Shown here piece by piece: positions 33,780 to 44,877 of a stretch of 64,000 nucleotides of DNA. The DNA is from Metaphire vulgaris (taxonomy: Eukaryota; Annelida; Clitellata; Crassiclitellata; Megascolecidae): positions 3,575,984 to 3,639,983 of the forward strand of contig CM030861.1 in the NCBI GenBank assembly GCA_018105865.1, read 5' to 3'. How positions within the stretch are numbered: the stretch's first letter is position 1; each line of letters starts with the position of its first letter. The position numbers and the translations under genes are program-made. The notes under the pieces are model-generated. The model was not told where the DNA came from. It did no database searches and saw only the letters and a list, made by a program, of their open reading frames with translations.

Positions 33780-35510
33780 AATGTTGACTCATATGGCAAC
33801 CAAGGGTAGGCCTAAAAATAATATATAATGTATTGTCTATTATATTATTAGACATACGTAGGTTATATTAATTGACCTGTGATCGGTTCGATAATAAATA
33901 GGTCCAGGTTTTAAATTGTCATTATTAATAGTGAAACCGTCAATAGAATATTTTTTTATTTTTGCTTTAAATTTAGATTATTCATTACCAAAATACTTGA
34001 CACTCTTCAAACTACAGTAATTACTACATGATGGAATCAATTTAAATAGCAAACCTTATCGGCCTCTAAATATGAAATGAAATGTGAATCAGTTGCAAAT
34101 AATTATCTGACTCAATCTCAGGCGGATTCAGCAGAAAGTGGATTATAATAGGAATGACGCAAAGGACAAAAACTTGGGTGATAAAAAAACAACTGAAATA
34201 AATTCAACTGAACTCAATCTAATAAAGTTCCCCTTAACTAGTTGCAAATACTCATCATGATTTCAAAACTGAACTCAACAATTTACAAAGCCGTAAATTA
34301 AAACTTACTGATTTATCAATCTGTAAACTCTGAATACAACAATTAATTAGTAATTTCGGCAATAATGCAGTACTGCTGTTAAGGGATTAAACTCAAGAAT
34401 TGGTAATTTTTTCAACTTTAACATGTACTTCATTTTGGGATAAATTTTAAAAAAACAAGCAAAGGAATGTAGTGAATGTAGGCTAATAAGCCAGCAAACA
34501 GCACTCTTCATAAAGGAAATCCGAGAAGCTACTTTATTAATCCCACTTAAAAGCATACTAGGCACCTACATCACTTTAATCAAGTCTAGCAAGAATTTAG
34601 AATCAGAATCAGAATCAGTTTATTTTTTCTTCTCCACATCATACATGAACACTTTAGTAGCCAGTAGCAATTACTAGTACTGTAGTATAACAGAAGTCTG
34701 TATAATTTGATTAGGTAGTCATATTAAATAAGTTATAAGTATATAAGACAACTGAAATTCAGATTAAGCAGTAATAATTTGATACAGAATTACCACTGCA
34801 ACCTTAGTTAGATGCAAATCTAGTGTTAAGAGAAAAAAAATCGGTTGATCGAAGGGCAAATTAAATTGTTTTGAAGTTTATTCGATCTCATACAAAGCTC
34901 AATAGCTTCAAAACAAAGAACCAAGTCCTACGGCAGAAGCATAAGCCAATAGAACCTCTGCAGACTGTTTAGCCTCTAGTAACCTCCTAAACTTTTTAGG
35001 GGACCCGTACCTGGTCTTAGTGGGAGGGGGGTCAAAAGTTTTGACATAATTATAGGGGGGTCACTGAAATTTGACAGTTCTTAAGAAGGGGAAGGGGGTC
35101 AAAAATTGCCCAAAAATTGTTGACATAATTAATGGACAGCCACTTACTTAATTATTCTAATTAATCTTAGCCACCTCTAAAATATACACACAAATATACT
35201 TTAAACCATAAACATTTATGACAGTCAAACTAAATATTACATTCTATTTAAAAGCATTCTTACCTAATAATTGTCTCAGAACTTCAATAGGTACAAGAAC
35301 AAACATTAAAATTATTTCTCCAACTAAAGAACTTGATGGATATGGAAATGTAAGAGCTAAAACAAACACATATATTTTTATAACACAAACCCTGTTTTAT
35401 AACCCTGTTTTATAACACAAACCATGCTTATAAGCAAGATTTTAAATTATAAAAATGCTAATTTTCAACAGCATTTACAAGCATGTACCGGTAATGCCCA
35501 CGAGTGCATA
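33780..35510. other. Mostly unassigned AT-rich DNA
   Basis: No gene. An (AATCAG)n run at 34601-34620 followed by TTTATTTTTTC looks like the reversed tail of a LINE. A G-rich stretch at about 35020-35095 contains two near-repeats of GGGGGGTCA...TTTGACA. Nothing else is recognisable. Confidence 0.45.
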
Positions 35511-35517
35511 ATGCACC

Positions 35518-35630
35518 CAGGGTTGCTGAGAGAAACTCTGGGCCCCTAAAGTAGTGACAACCTTTTTGCTTGTCAGTCTTTTCAGGAGGCCTGTCTTGTG
35601 CCTTGTTGACGGGCACCCCAAATGCTCCTG
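35518..35630. mobile_element. hAT-type MITE fragment
   Basis: CAGGGTTGCTGAGAGAAACT followed by CTGGGCCCCT resembles the right end of the MITE at 3769-4398 (CGCCGAGAGAAATTCCGGGCCCCT). It holds one copy of the shared motif (35551-35576). The other terminus is missing. Confidence 0.6.
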
Positions 35631-35689
35631 CATCTTCAACCCTAACCTAACCTTAACTTAAATTGCACATGCGCTTTGGCGTGTGGGCG

Positions 35690-35946
35690 TGGTTGCAAGC
35701 TTGGACTGTTTTCGTTGTCTTTGCTGCGTTTATGCATTTGACTTTGAGTGTTGGTTGACCACAACCTGACCGTTGCCGGCCCGGTTGTTTGGAACAGTCT
35801 GCCAGCAACATTGTGTTCCTCTGATTCAAGCATGACACTGTTCTCTTTTAGAAAACAACTGAAGACATTCTTGTTTGTTTGATCCGGTTCACAACTGACA
35901 TTAGCGCATTTGCTGCTTTGCGATTATTTGCGCTCTAGAAATGCTC

Positions 35947-35984
<38 letters not shown>

Positions 35985-35985
35985 C
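35690..35985 (+). mobile_element. L2-like LINE 3' end with (AAT)n tail
   Basis: Plus-strand coding VAGPVVWNSLPATLCSS and FSFRKQLKTFLFV, a short 3' UTR with GCGCTCTAGAAATGCTC, then AAT repeats to 35985. The 5' end is truncated before about 35750. It abuts an L2-like element of opposite orientation. Confidence 0.78.
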
Positions 35986-35999
35986 ATGAACTTATTATG

Positions 36000-37188
36000 G
36001 CGGCATATCGTACAAGTACTACTAGGACACCTTACAACTAAAAAAACCCAGTATATCCTACAACGATCAATGTGCTGGGTAACTACGAACAAAGAGAGCA
36101 GTTTTAAGTTCTTGTTTGAATGCTTCTATTGTCTTTGCCATAGTTGTTGATGGTGGCAGGCTATTCCAAACTTTGGCAGCCGCTACCGGAAACATGCGGT
36201 CACCAATGGTAACGTGGCGTGTAGACAGAACAACGAGAGTAAGACTGGACGCAGATCGCAATCGTTGACGAGAGTTGATGTCAGAAGTCTTGCAGAAACC
36301 GGCCGACAGATACGATGGCGCCAGACCATGAAGACACCGATAAGCAAGGATCGTCAATTTGTATTCAATCTGCTGTGGAATACGAAGCCAGTGAAGTTCA
36401 TAAAGAAGCGGTGTCACATGATCTGATCTTCTGGCTTGATAGACAAGATGTGCTGCAGTATTGAGGACAGCCTGAAGTCTGTCAGTAAGTTGCCTTGGTA
36501 GCCCAGCCAAGAGCACATTACAATAGTCCAGGTGTGGCATAACCAGAGACACCACTAAACTCTTTACAACAGAAGGTGGAATTGAGTTCTGAATGCTTCT
36601 AATTCTTCTCAGGATTGAGAAGCAGCAGGATGCCGTTTTCTGAACATGTGTTGTCATGGAGATGTTACAATCAATGTACACACCGAGGTTACGGACACAA
36701 GCATCCCTAGCAATGTCTTCCGAACCAACGTGGATGGTGGAAGGTGGGATCTGATACTGACGACGTGTGGTCGAGCACCATAGTATCTCCGTTTTATTGA
36801 CATTAAGTTGCAGATGATTTGATTTAGCTATCTCATCAGCTATCTCACTGATGCAGCAACTCATCTGATTAGCTAGAAGATCTGTATCAGCTGGCTTGCA
36901 AACACCATACACCTGTGTGTCGTCCGCATACAAATGGGGTGACAGACAATGCCGTTCAATAAGTCGCTGTAAGTCCGCCGTATACAGGAGGAAGAGGATC
37001 GGTCCCAGAACTGAGCCTTGAGGAACAGCATAACGCACCTCACTTGGAGTGGAGGAAGATGTTGCACAACGGACGAATTGCGTACGTTTACTCAAGTATG
37101 AGCGAAACCAGCTGAGAACTACTCCGCCCAGTCCATATGACGTCTCCAGACGCCTTAGTAGAATTTCGTGATCTACTGTATCGAACAT
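36000..37188 (-). mobile_element. L2-like LINE, 5'-truncated, minus
   Basis: Begins, in its own direction, at 37188 within RT motif A and ends near 36000 next to the tail of the plus-strand L2-like piece, so the two are tail-to-tail. No target duplication was readable. Non-LINE sequence follows above 37188. Confidence 0.75.
36067..37188 (-). CDS. L2-like RT, C-terminal 373 codons open
   Basis: Open frame with FDTVDHEILLRRLETSYGL (motif A), AVPQGSVLGPILFLLYTADL (motif B), HLYADDTQVYG (catalytic YADD), LQLNVNKTEILWCS, RNLGVYIDCNISMTTHV, LDYCNVLLAGLP, LHWLRIPQQIEYKL and WNSLPPSTT near the end. The intact frame suggests recent arrival; the missing endonuclease and RT fingers rule out activity. 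Confidence 0.87.
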   Translation of the reverse strand: MFDTVDHEILLRRLETSYGLGGVVLSWFRSYLSKRTQFVRCATSSSTPSEVRYAVPQGSVLGPILFLLYTADLQRLIERHCLSPHLYADDTQVYGVCKPADTDLLANQMSCCISEIADEIAKSNHLQLNVNKTEILWCSTTRRQYQIPPSTIHVGSEDIARDACVRNLGVYIDCNISMTTHVQKTASCCFSILRRIRSIQNSIPPSVVKSLVVSLVMPHLDYCNVLLAGLPRQLTDRLQAVLNTAAHLVYQARRSDHVTPLLYELHWLRIPQQIEYKLTILAYRCLHGLAPSYLSAGFCKTSDINSRQRLRSASSLTLVVLSTRHVTIGDRMFPVAAAKVWNSLPPSTTMAKTIEAFKQELKTALFVRSYPAH

Positions 37189-39843
37189 TAAACTGCGGAC
37201 CCACCCATGCCCCTACAGATCACTGAGCCCCTGGGCATTTGCCCCGGCCTCCTTCTCAGTGGGCCTAAATACACATATAATGCATGGAGAATAGGAACTT
37301 ATGATAAAAAGATTTTGTAAAGTGCACTCGTGCATATACCACGCAGTGTGGTTTAAGTTGACTGCAACTGTAACTGAAATATCAGTTAACTGAAAAATAA
37401 CAAAACAGTTAACTGTAACTATATCTGAAAAATGCCAACAACTGTAACCGTAACTGAAAAGTAAATAACTGAAATAGTTAAAATAACTGAAAAATGACAA
37501 ACTCGAGATGTCAAACACCACACAAAAAGATCTTCGATTGAACACATTGAAACTCTCGATCTTCCGCGGTGTTTGTATTTTCTTCTGTATTCACTGAACA
37601 AAAATAGTTATTTTGAAGCTGTGCAGTTTCTACATCCTCTGTTTTTGCACTTCATGAATTGTCCAAGAGGGGCTGACTGTGTCATTTAGTCTCAATTTTC
37701 TTTTACAATGATTTGTAGAAACTTTTGCCATCCTGTTTTATAGTTTTTGCCAACCTGCCTCCACAATTTTCAATAGCTATGTAGCAGAAACATATTAACT
37801 GTTAGAGATTATTCATATCATAAGGCCAGACGAGTACAATCAACTCTCTGGATGTTGGTTGTATGCCTTGCTTACTATTGGCTATCAGTGATTAATAAAA
37901 AGAGCATGCTGGGAGCTGTCCATGGTTCTTCCAAGAGGCTGTTGCTGATTATAGAACTGAGCGACCAATACCATCAGCCGCAGAAAGATCGCGAGTACCT
38001 CCTAGTTAGCGTTCAACTATATCTGTCTCGATAATTGTCCCACCTAGTAAGTCAGTCGGCCAAGGCGGGTTTACTATATTTTGTTGGAGTTGCCAGAGTA
38101 CAAAAAACACCCGTCTCAATGCCTCTCGTTTTTCGTCGAACAGTCAGTAAATTATACGTAGAATGAGCGAACTTTTTGATGTCTGTTTGAGCCAATAGAT
38201 CTAAAGGCCGAAACTGTTGCATTCTCAGTCGAAATGCATTCGAGAGCTACGTCAGGAGAAAAACATCGGGAAAGCGTGCAGTCGGAATCACCAGTCAACG
38301 CAACGTCTCTGCTAGTCTTCACCCTCCTCGTTCCCCACCGCCGCCCTTTCTGAGAACTCAACGGGGTCACAAAACTTCATCTTTGTCAGCCAACGTTCGT
38401 TCATCGTATCACAGTCAATATCGTTTTGTTCATCCTCAATAGTCTACAATGATACAGGAAAATTCCATGTCTGTGTCTGAGCAGAATTGTCAATGGCTCT
38501 GCCTGTGCCAACATGCTGTTCATCACCAATCTTCTTCAGTAGTCATCGTGTTTCCGATGTGACACTGTCGTCGCCAGAAACATTATCTTCAGACCGTTCT
38601 GACAGCGCGTTCCTCGTGCCTGTCAGAGAACAATTCCTCATTATCATGTCGTTGGAAATCAAACCAGTCGCAGAATCCTATCTATGTCTACTCCTTCCTA
38701 AACATGATCATCTATATCTACTCCTTCCTAAACATGATCATATCATCTCCTTCATTCCTAAACATGATCATCGCCGCCAAGCTCTCTGTTGCTGGACGAC
38801 AGAGACCGCCAAAGTTCCGTTGCAACACCAGGAAAGAAAAACATTCTGACAGTAACTTTCTTAAAAAAGTTTCCCTCCCCCTGAACATTCAATAATTCTT
38901 TCATTTATTCATTAATCGTTCATTCGCCACTGTAATATTTTAAAACTTTTTAACTCTTTACTACAGAACAATTAAAATAATATCACTTGTTCATAATAGT
39001 TAAAATTGAAATTTCATATAATGATTTGTTCATTTTCTTGAATTTTTTCCTCAAGGTATTTCAGTTATTTATTTTAAGTGGATAAAGTGCTATGTGTAAA
39101 TGTTTGAAGGAGTCTATGATAAGTTTAATTGATTGCAGATTGCATTAGTTATGGCATTGCAAAGTTAATGTAAAGAATGAGGCAAACTCTGACATCTGAG
39201 GTGAGTGCTGGATTATTTTTCACGTTTCTCTACGAGTTGTTTGCAGAAATTATAATGATATCAGTGACCATTTAATAACGGAGCCCCACGCTTGTTGTGC
39301 GCACAGAATAATCAGATGTACCTAATGGGCCACTACAAAAGGACTAGTATAAAAGATTAATGGCACCCAGTTTGGGTCCACTCGGGAGTTCGAGAGTGTT
39401 CCTGGGAAACAGTCCTACTTATAGTTGACACGTACAGGATTTTTAAACACTTACTCCATAGCGGTGGCATGCTTTGGTTTTAAGGTCACAAGTACTGTTG
39501 TCTTTAAGAAGAGATCGAATAGTAATTCTCTTGGATGCAGTATAATGGAAAATATATCAGATTTTATTTAACATCAATTGAGCCTCTGCCCATGAAGTGT
39601 GTTAGATCATATTGTTGTTACTGCTGGTTAAAGGTCATTGCAGGTGATTTTTGGATAAAATGCTGTTGGCACACATTTGCATGTTATGATTGCAGAATTT
39701 TTATTTTTAAGGCGTTACTTTTGTGCACTAGTTGACCCTGATACCAAGGGTACGTAAGTCATGGCTGTAGTCAAAATTTGAAGTTAAAATCATTATTCAT
39801 CGGTCGACGTCATTATTTCATTTACTAATGTCAACTGGGTGGT
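37189..39843. other. Unassigned region with local repeats
   Basis: 37370-37510 holds degenerate repeats of AACTGTAACTGAAA. 38694-38771 holds three copies of TCCTAAACATGATCAT. The ORF at 38487-38849 covers the latter and has no domain. I see no transposon ends or exons. Confidence 0.45.
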
Positions 39844-40250
39844 TTGATGGCTGTAGTTCACTTCAAGCTCGTGTTATTAGCCTACCGATGCCTGAACGGT
39901 GTCGGCCCTGCATACCTGGCAACTGAACTGGTACGAGTAGCTAACTTGGAAGGTCGGCAACGCCTGAGATCTGCCCGTTCCACCTCACTGGTCGTCCCAA
40001 GGATGCGCCTTCAAACTGTCGGTGATCGTGCGTTCCCTGTGGCCGCGTCGAGAGCGTGGAACTGTCTGCCTCCATTTGTGCAGCTCTCTCCTTCTCTCAA
40101 CACCTTCAAAGAGAAGCTTAAAACCTGGCTACCGGTATTCCACAGGAGCTACTTGTGATTTCTTGTGTTTTTGTATGTGTTCACGCAGTTCTTTTAGGAC
40201 GAATTACCACATTAATCAGTACGTTGTAGTTCGAACAATTGCTTTAAATA
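39844..40250 (+). pseudogene. L2-like RT C-terminus
   Basis: 104 open codons: VHFKLVLLAYRCLNGVGPAYLATEL, RSARSTSLVVPRMRLQTVGDRAFPVAASRAWNCLPP and LKTWLPVFHRSYL. This is the extreme C-terminus of an L2-like element; a 5'-truncated insertion with a short 3' UTR to about 40250. The lack of stops over the remnant suggests it is not old. Confidence 0.75.
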
Positions 40251-41015
40251 GATAAATCGTGAGAATGGCCTAGCATTATTTTAAAAATACAAAAAATAGA
40301 ACAGAACAAAAAATGTATTTTTGAAAAAACAGAAAAATCTCCCCTACACTTTAAAAAATTAGATTTGCATGTTAGTAGGCTATATTTCTGCTAGACTGTT
40401 TGTGTCTTTATATTAAAGTGGGGTTACCGCTGAAAAAGTTTAGCTATGGAGCTTCAAAAAAAAATTTTGGAGGGGGTTTTAATTTAGGCCGTAGAATGGA
40501 CCCTACCCCCAAATTTCTTTGTTTTGCACGGATGGTTAGAAAGAGGAATAAAAAAGCTAAACAATGGTGCATACTTCATCTTTTTAGCTCTTATATAGCC
40601 TGAGATATCGCAAATTCAAAAAAATACAGAATTTTCTCGAAAGTCGTAGCCAATATTTTCGTTTCGACAAAGGTGTTCAGGTTACACTTGATGTATCTTT
40701 ACCATATGTTGACCGATTTTCAAACTTATTGGTTTATTTTGTTCAACTGACAACCCCCTAAAACTTTGCCGCTCACCCGATTGGGGTTACCACTGAAAAA
40801 AGTTTTATACAGAGCTTTGAAAATTTTTTTGGAGAGGTGGTGTTATTTTAGGCCGTCGAGTAGACCCGGTGCTAGGTCAATTCGGACCCGGCTATATCGG
40901 ACCGGACAATTGGGGCCGACGAGTTCGGGTAAATCAAATTGGGGCCGGCGAATTCGGACCAAAAAACCGGTCAAAAGGGACCGGTCAATAGGGACCGGTG
41001 AATTCGGACCAAAGC

Positions 41016-41315
41016 AACTACCATTGATATTTATTTCTATCTCTATGATTAATCAATGCTACGTGGGTCCTAGTACATCCTGTGAGTGGAAGTAAACAGG
41101 TGTGTCAACGGGTGTGCACAGGTGTGTTCTTTGCGGCATTTGAAACGACTGGTAAGTAATACAACCAAAGAAATTCAAAAAAATGTTCTTAAATTTAACA
41201 TCTCAACAATTTATGGGCTTTGCATATTTAGGTTCCAGCTATCATTTTTAAGGGTTAAAATCTTTAAATGTATTTTAATGCCTACTTAAGTTAATGGTTA
41301 TTTGTCAATTATCAT
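41016..41315 (+). other. MULE 5' region with candidate splice donor
   Basis: Between the left terminal repeats and the L2 insertion. GACTG followed by GTAAGTAATA at about 41149-41160 is a strong splice donor pointing toward the transposase. The acceptor-like TTTGTAACAG lies at 42955-42964. This could be a 5' untranslated exon; inference only. Confidence 0.35.
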
Positions 41316-42946
41316 ATTTATTTATTTATTTATTTCAAGACAATTTCTATAGCGCCGTGCACTAGGTTAAGGCCTACGACAAGGGCGCTGCACACACATA
41401 GTCAACCATAACCTAAACTAAAAAGGTGCGTCTTTAGTTCTCTCAGGAACAGTCCAGCAGAGTAGGCCTCAGTCACTGCAGTCGGCAAGGCATTCCAAAG
41501 CAATGGGTTCCCGCAAGAGAAGGACCTGTCTCCGAACTTCGGAGTCTGTGACGGAGGCGGAACGAGCAGTAGGACACGATGGCCGGAGCGAAGTGCCGAC
41601 CTCCGTGCGTTCGACGTTGATCTTAGGACCAGCTCAGCCAGGTACTGTGGACAGTGCGGGTCATTTAACGCTCGGAAGGTGAGCCAGCAGCGCTTATGGA
41701 TAATGCGCTCCCGGGCTCGAAGCCAGTGCAGCTGATCACGCAGTAGGGGGGTCACATGGGCTCCCCAGGGGCTGCTGAAGACGACCCGAGCAGCTGTATT
41801 GAGCACGGATTGCAGACGATTCAACTTTCCATCGGGGAGGCCCAGCAACACGCTGTTGCAATAGTCCAGCCTGGGCAGAACAAGGGCGCGCACAAGGTGC
41901 ACTGCCCCACTGATCGGAAGATGCCGGCGCACTGACCTAATCCTCCGTAGGTGGTAGTAGCAGCCGCGGACAACATTACCGATATGTTCCTCGAACGACA
42001 ACGTCTCATCGAGTAATACTCCCAGGAGTCGTAGGCACTTTGAGGGGACGACGGTCACATCACCCAGCGTGAACGGTGAATGGCTCAGGAGATGCTTCCT
42101 CCTGGGGGTGCACATCCACAGGAACTCGGTCTTGGCTGGGTTAAGGGCCAAGCGGTTCTCCTCCGTCCACATGATGATCGCCATGATGCAATCGAGGAAG
42201 CGAAGTTTAAGTCTTTCCATGTCGGCAGGCAGACAGGAAGAATACAGTTGCACGTCATCCGCGTAGCCGTGCATGGTCAGTCCGAACGCGATAGCGATTT
42301 TCATCAAACCCGCTATGAAGAGAATGAACAGCAGAGGGCCGAGAACCGACCCCTGTGGAACACCATGCTGAACAATTCGCTTTTCCGACGTTTGACCGCC
42401 GCACCGGACCGATTGCGTCCTATCACTGAGGTAGCTCTCGAACCAGCTGAGGACCCGACCCCTGAGGCCGTATGAATTCTCCAGCCGCTGGATAAGAATC
42501 CGGTGATCCACCGTATCAAACGCAGCGGAGAGGTCAAGAAGGCAGAGGAGAGCCACCCTGCCATTCGCAACCGCATCCACAACGTCATTGAATATCCTCA
42601 GCACGGCGGTTTCAGTGGAATGCCCACGGCGATACGCTGATTGATCACGAGGCACAAGTCCGTTAGCGTCTAAAAATTCGATCAGCCGCTTGCTGACAAT
42701 CCTCTCCAGAAGCTTGGAAAGGAATGGCAGGTTTGACACTGGTCGGTAGTTTGACGTTTCTTGAGGGTCAAGTCCTGGCTGTTTCAGTAGTGGCGTGACC
42801 GTTGCATGTTTCCACTTCGACGGAACTTCGCAAGTCTCTAAGGAAGCGATCATGAGCGCTTTCAGAAACGGGGCTAGGACCACCGCCGAGTCCTTTAGCA
42901 ACCACATCGGCAGAGGGTCTGCAGAGCACTGTATATATATATGCAC
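41316..42946 (-). mobile_element. L2-like LINE in the MULE, (TTTA)n tail
   Basis: The 3' tail is a TTTA repeat at 41317-41336, followed in reverse by an L2-like 3' UTR (ATAGCGCCGTGCACTAGG, GTGCGTCTTTAGTT). The coding part reaches 42946, where the element is 5'-truncated next to an AT-rich run. It separates the MULE 5' region from its transposase. Confidence 0.83.
41402..42946 (-). CDS. L2-like RT, long intact frame (~510 codons)
   Basis: Covers RT fingers to C-terminus with no stop: LLKQPGLDPQETSNYRPVSN, FLSKLLERIVSKRL, QSAYRRGHSTETAVL, LLDLSAAFDTVDHRIL (motif A), GVPQGSVLGPLLFILFIAGL (motif B), MHGYADDVQLYSS (catalytic YADD), LALNPAKTEFLWM, LLGVLLDETLSFEEHI, LDYCNSVLLGLP, LHWLRARERIIHKR, VPPPSQTPKFGDRSF and GNPLLWNALP. 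The first residues (MHIYIQCSA) derive from flanking AT-rich DNA. Endonuclease absent. The best preserved L2-like copy in the window. Confidence 0.9.
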   Translation of the reverse strand: MHIYIQCSADPLPMWLLKDSAVVLAPFLKALMIASLETCEVPSKWKHATVTPLLKQPGLDPQETSNYRPVSNLPFLSKLLERIVSKRLIEFLDANGLVPRDQSAYRRGHSTETAVLRIFNDVVDAVANGRVALLCLLDLSAAFDTVDHRILIQRLENSYGLRGRVLSWFESYLSDRTQSVRCGGQTSEKRIVQHGVPQGSVLGPLLFILFIAGLMKIAIAFGLTMHGYADDVQLYSSCLPADMERLKLRFLDCIMAIIMWTEENRLALNPAKTEFLWMCTPRRKHLLSHSPFTLGDVTVVPSKCLRLLGVLLDETLSFEEHIGNVVRGCYYHLRRIRSVRRHLPISGAVHLVRALVLPRLDYCNSVLLGLPDGKLNRLQSVLNTAARVVFSSPWGAHVTPLLRDQLHWLRARERIIHKRCWLTFRALNDPHCPQYLAELVLRSTSNARRSALRSGHRVLLLVPPPSQTPKFGDRSFSCGNPLLWNALPTAVTEAYSAGLFLRELKTHLFSLGYG

Positions 42947-42980
42947 ATATATACTTTGTAACAGTTAGAAACGTCAGAAA

Positions 42981-44334
42981 ATGGAGTTAGAATACGTGAA
43001 TTCGGAAAAAGACAAAAGTATTGGTGTATGAAGGTTATATGTACCACCTGGATGCAAAAACTAAAGTCAAGGAAAAGTTGATTTGGAGATGCAGCACTCG
43101 TCCCTGCAAAGCTCGCTGCCATACCGCCGAAGGTAGGATTTTGAAAGAACCAACCGAACATTCACATGCGTCATCCAGTGATAAATTGTAATGTGCTCGA
43201 GTTCGATGTGCCATAAAAAGACGCGCCCAAGAATCTGAAGATCCGTCAAGAGATATCATTCAGTCATCATTAGTTAATCTACAAGAGGTTACTCTCGCAA
43301 ACTTACCAAAAAAAGTCACCATGCAGCGTAACATAAGAAGATATCACAATGTTAATGCTGTCGGCGTTTAAGACATTGTACCACCTGAGTTACAAAGGAC
43401 TTTAAACGGAGAACTTTTCTTGCGCCACGAGGTTGATTTTTAGTTATTTGCGGCAGATAAATACCTGAAATACCTGGCAAGTTGTCGAGTATGGTTTGCT
43501 GATGGGACCTTCCGTGCTAGCCCTGCCCAGTACGTGCAGCTATATACAATACACGGGATGTGCGACGGAGTCAACATACCTTGCATCTTTGTTCTACTCC
43601 AAAGTAAGTCCGAAGACACATACGAAGCAGTGCTGAGGAAAATAGCTGAAATCGAGCCACAGTTGCAGCCAACGATCGTTATTACTGACTTTGAAAAAGC
43701 TGCAATGAATACTTTCATCACGGTGTTCGGATCACAAATCCATGGGTGTCATTTCCACTTCGGTCAGTGCATTTGGCGCAAGGTACAAGAACTAGGCTTT
43801 GCAGCCAACTACAGAAATGACGGAAATTTTTCTCTGCACATTCGTATGCTCGTTGCTATCGCGTATATCCCAATTCCAGACAAAGTTCGAGTCTACGAAC
43901 AACTCATTGCACTTGATTCCTTCCCAGATGTCGACCCGCTATTATCCTATTTTGAAGATACATTTATTGGAGTTCGACGTAGAAGAGGAAGAACCGGCGC
44001 TCTTTTCGCACCAGAAATTTGGGACTGCTACCAGGCAGTTCGCGATGAAACACCGCGAACTAACAACTCCATTGAAGCATGGCACAGTGCCTTTTCAGCC
44101 TCTTTTCGAGTGGTGCATCCAACCATTATCAAATTAGGTAAGAAAATACAGAAGGAACAGAACATGAATTTATTTTCTGTCGAACATCAACTAGCTGGCG
44201 AAGCCCCACCATTAAAGAAGAAACAATATTGAGAGCTGGATTCTCGTTTGCGATCGGCAGTACTGGGGTACGACAATCAATTGTGGGACGAATACTTGCG
44301 TGGCTGTAGTCATAACATTCATCTCATCGATTGA
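42981..44334 (+). pseudogene. FLYWCH + MULE transposase with in-frame stops
   Basis: Probable start ATG 42981 (MELEYVNSEK); one small indel near 43005-43020 shifts into the main frame. A FLYWCH zinc finger follows: VLVYEGYMYHL, LIWRCSTRPCKARCHT, EHSHAS (C, C, H, H ligands present). The MULE DDE domain follows: WFADGTFR (first D, codon 43501), VITDFEKAAMN (second D, 43687), GCHFHFGQ (C-x-H motif) and TNNSIEAWHSAF (E, 44074). The triad is intact. Four stops interrupt the same frame: TAA 43189, TAA 43369, TAG 43441, TGA 44230; coding resemblance continues to TGA 44332. Protein from this copy would be truncated, so it is treated as inactive. Confidence 0.88.
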
Positions 44335-44877
44335 ACTTCTAAAATCATGAGTGAAATGCGCCTGTATGGACGTAACTTGATATCATTAACTAAGATTTGC
44401 TTTTATTTTTGTCTGCTTTTATATGTTAAAATGTTGCATATATATGTTTTTATAGTTATTCTACGTTTTTAAAAAGTGCTTTTATTTCTACAAATGTTAT
44501 TAACGTTTTTAAACTTTTATCTCTTAAAATTTTAAAGCTAGTTTGTCTATTTTATATATACAAGAAGTTACTTAGGGAAATGAGGGGCATAATGGTTCAT
44601 TGAGGCACTATGGACCAGCAGTCTCGATAAAAATGATCGTCATCCAAAAACAAAGAAACAATCTTCAGTAACTTTAAATAAATAGCAAACACAAAAAATC
44701 TTGCATTAAACAAAAAATATGTTCAAATGCACAATCCTCATTAACAAATACGGACCAAATGCATGCAGAAAAAGATAATGATGTGCCCTGTCTTAACTGC
44801 AATAGTACTTTGTAGCCCACCTTCAAGAGCTGACTTGCAAAAATTTCAAATACCAAACATTTTCCCGTTTCTTATAT
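44335..44877. other. MULE 3' region, unassigned
   Basis: AT-rich sequence after the transposase. No second gene or cargo is visible before the L2-like insertion. Confidence 0.5.
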
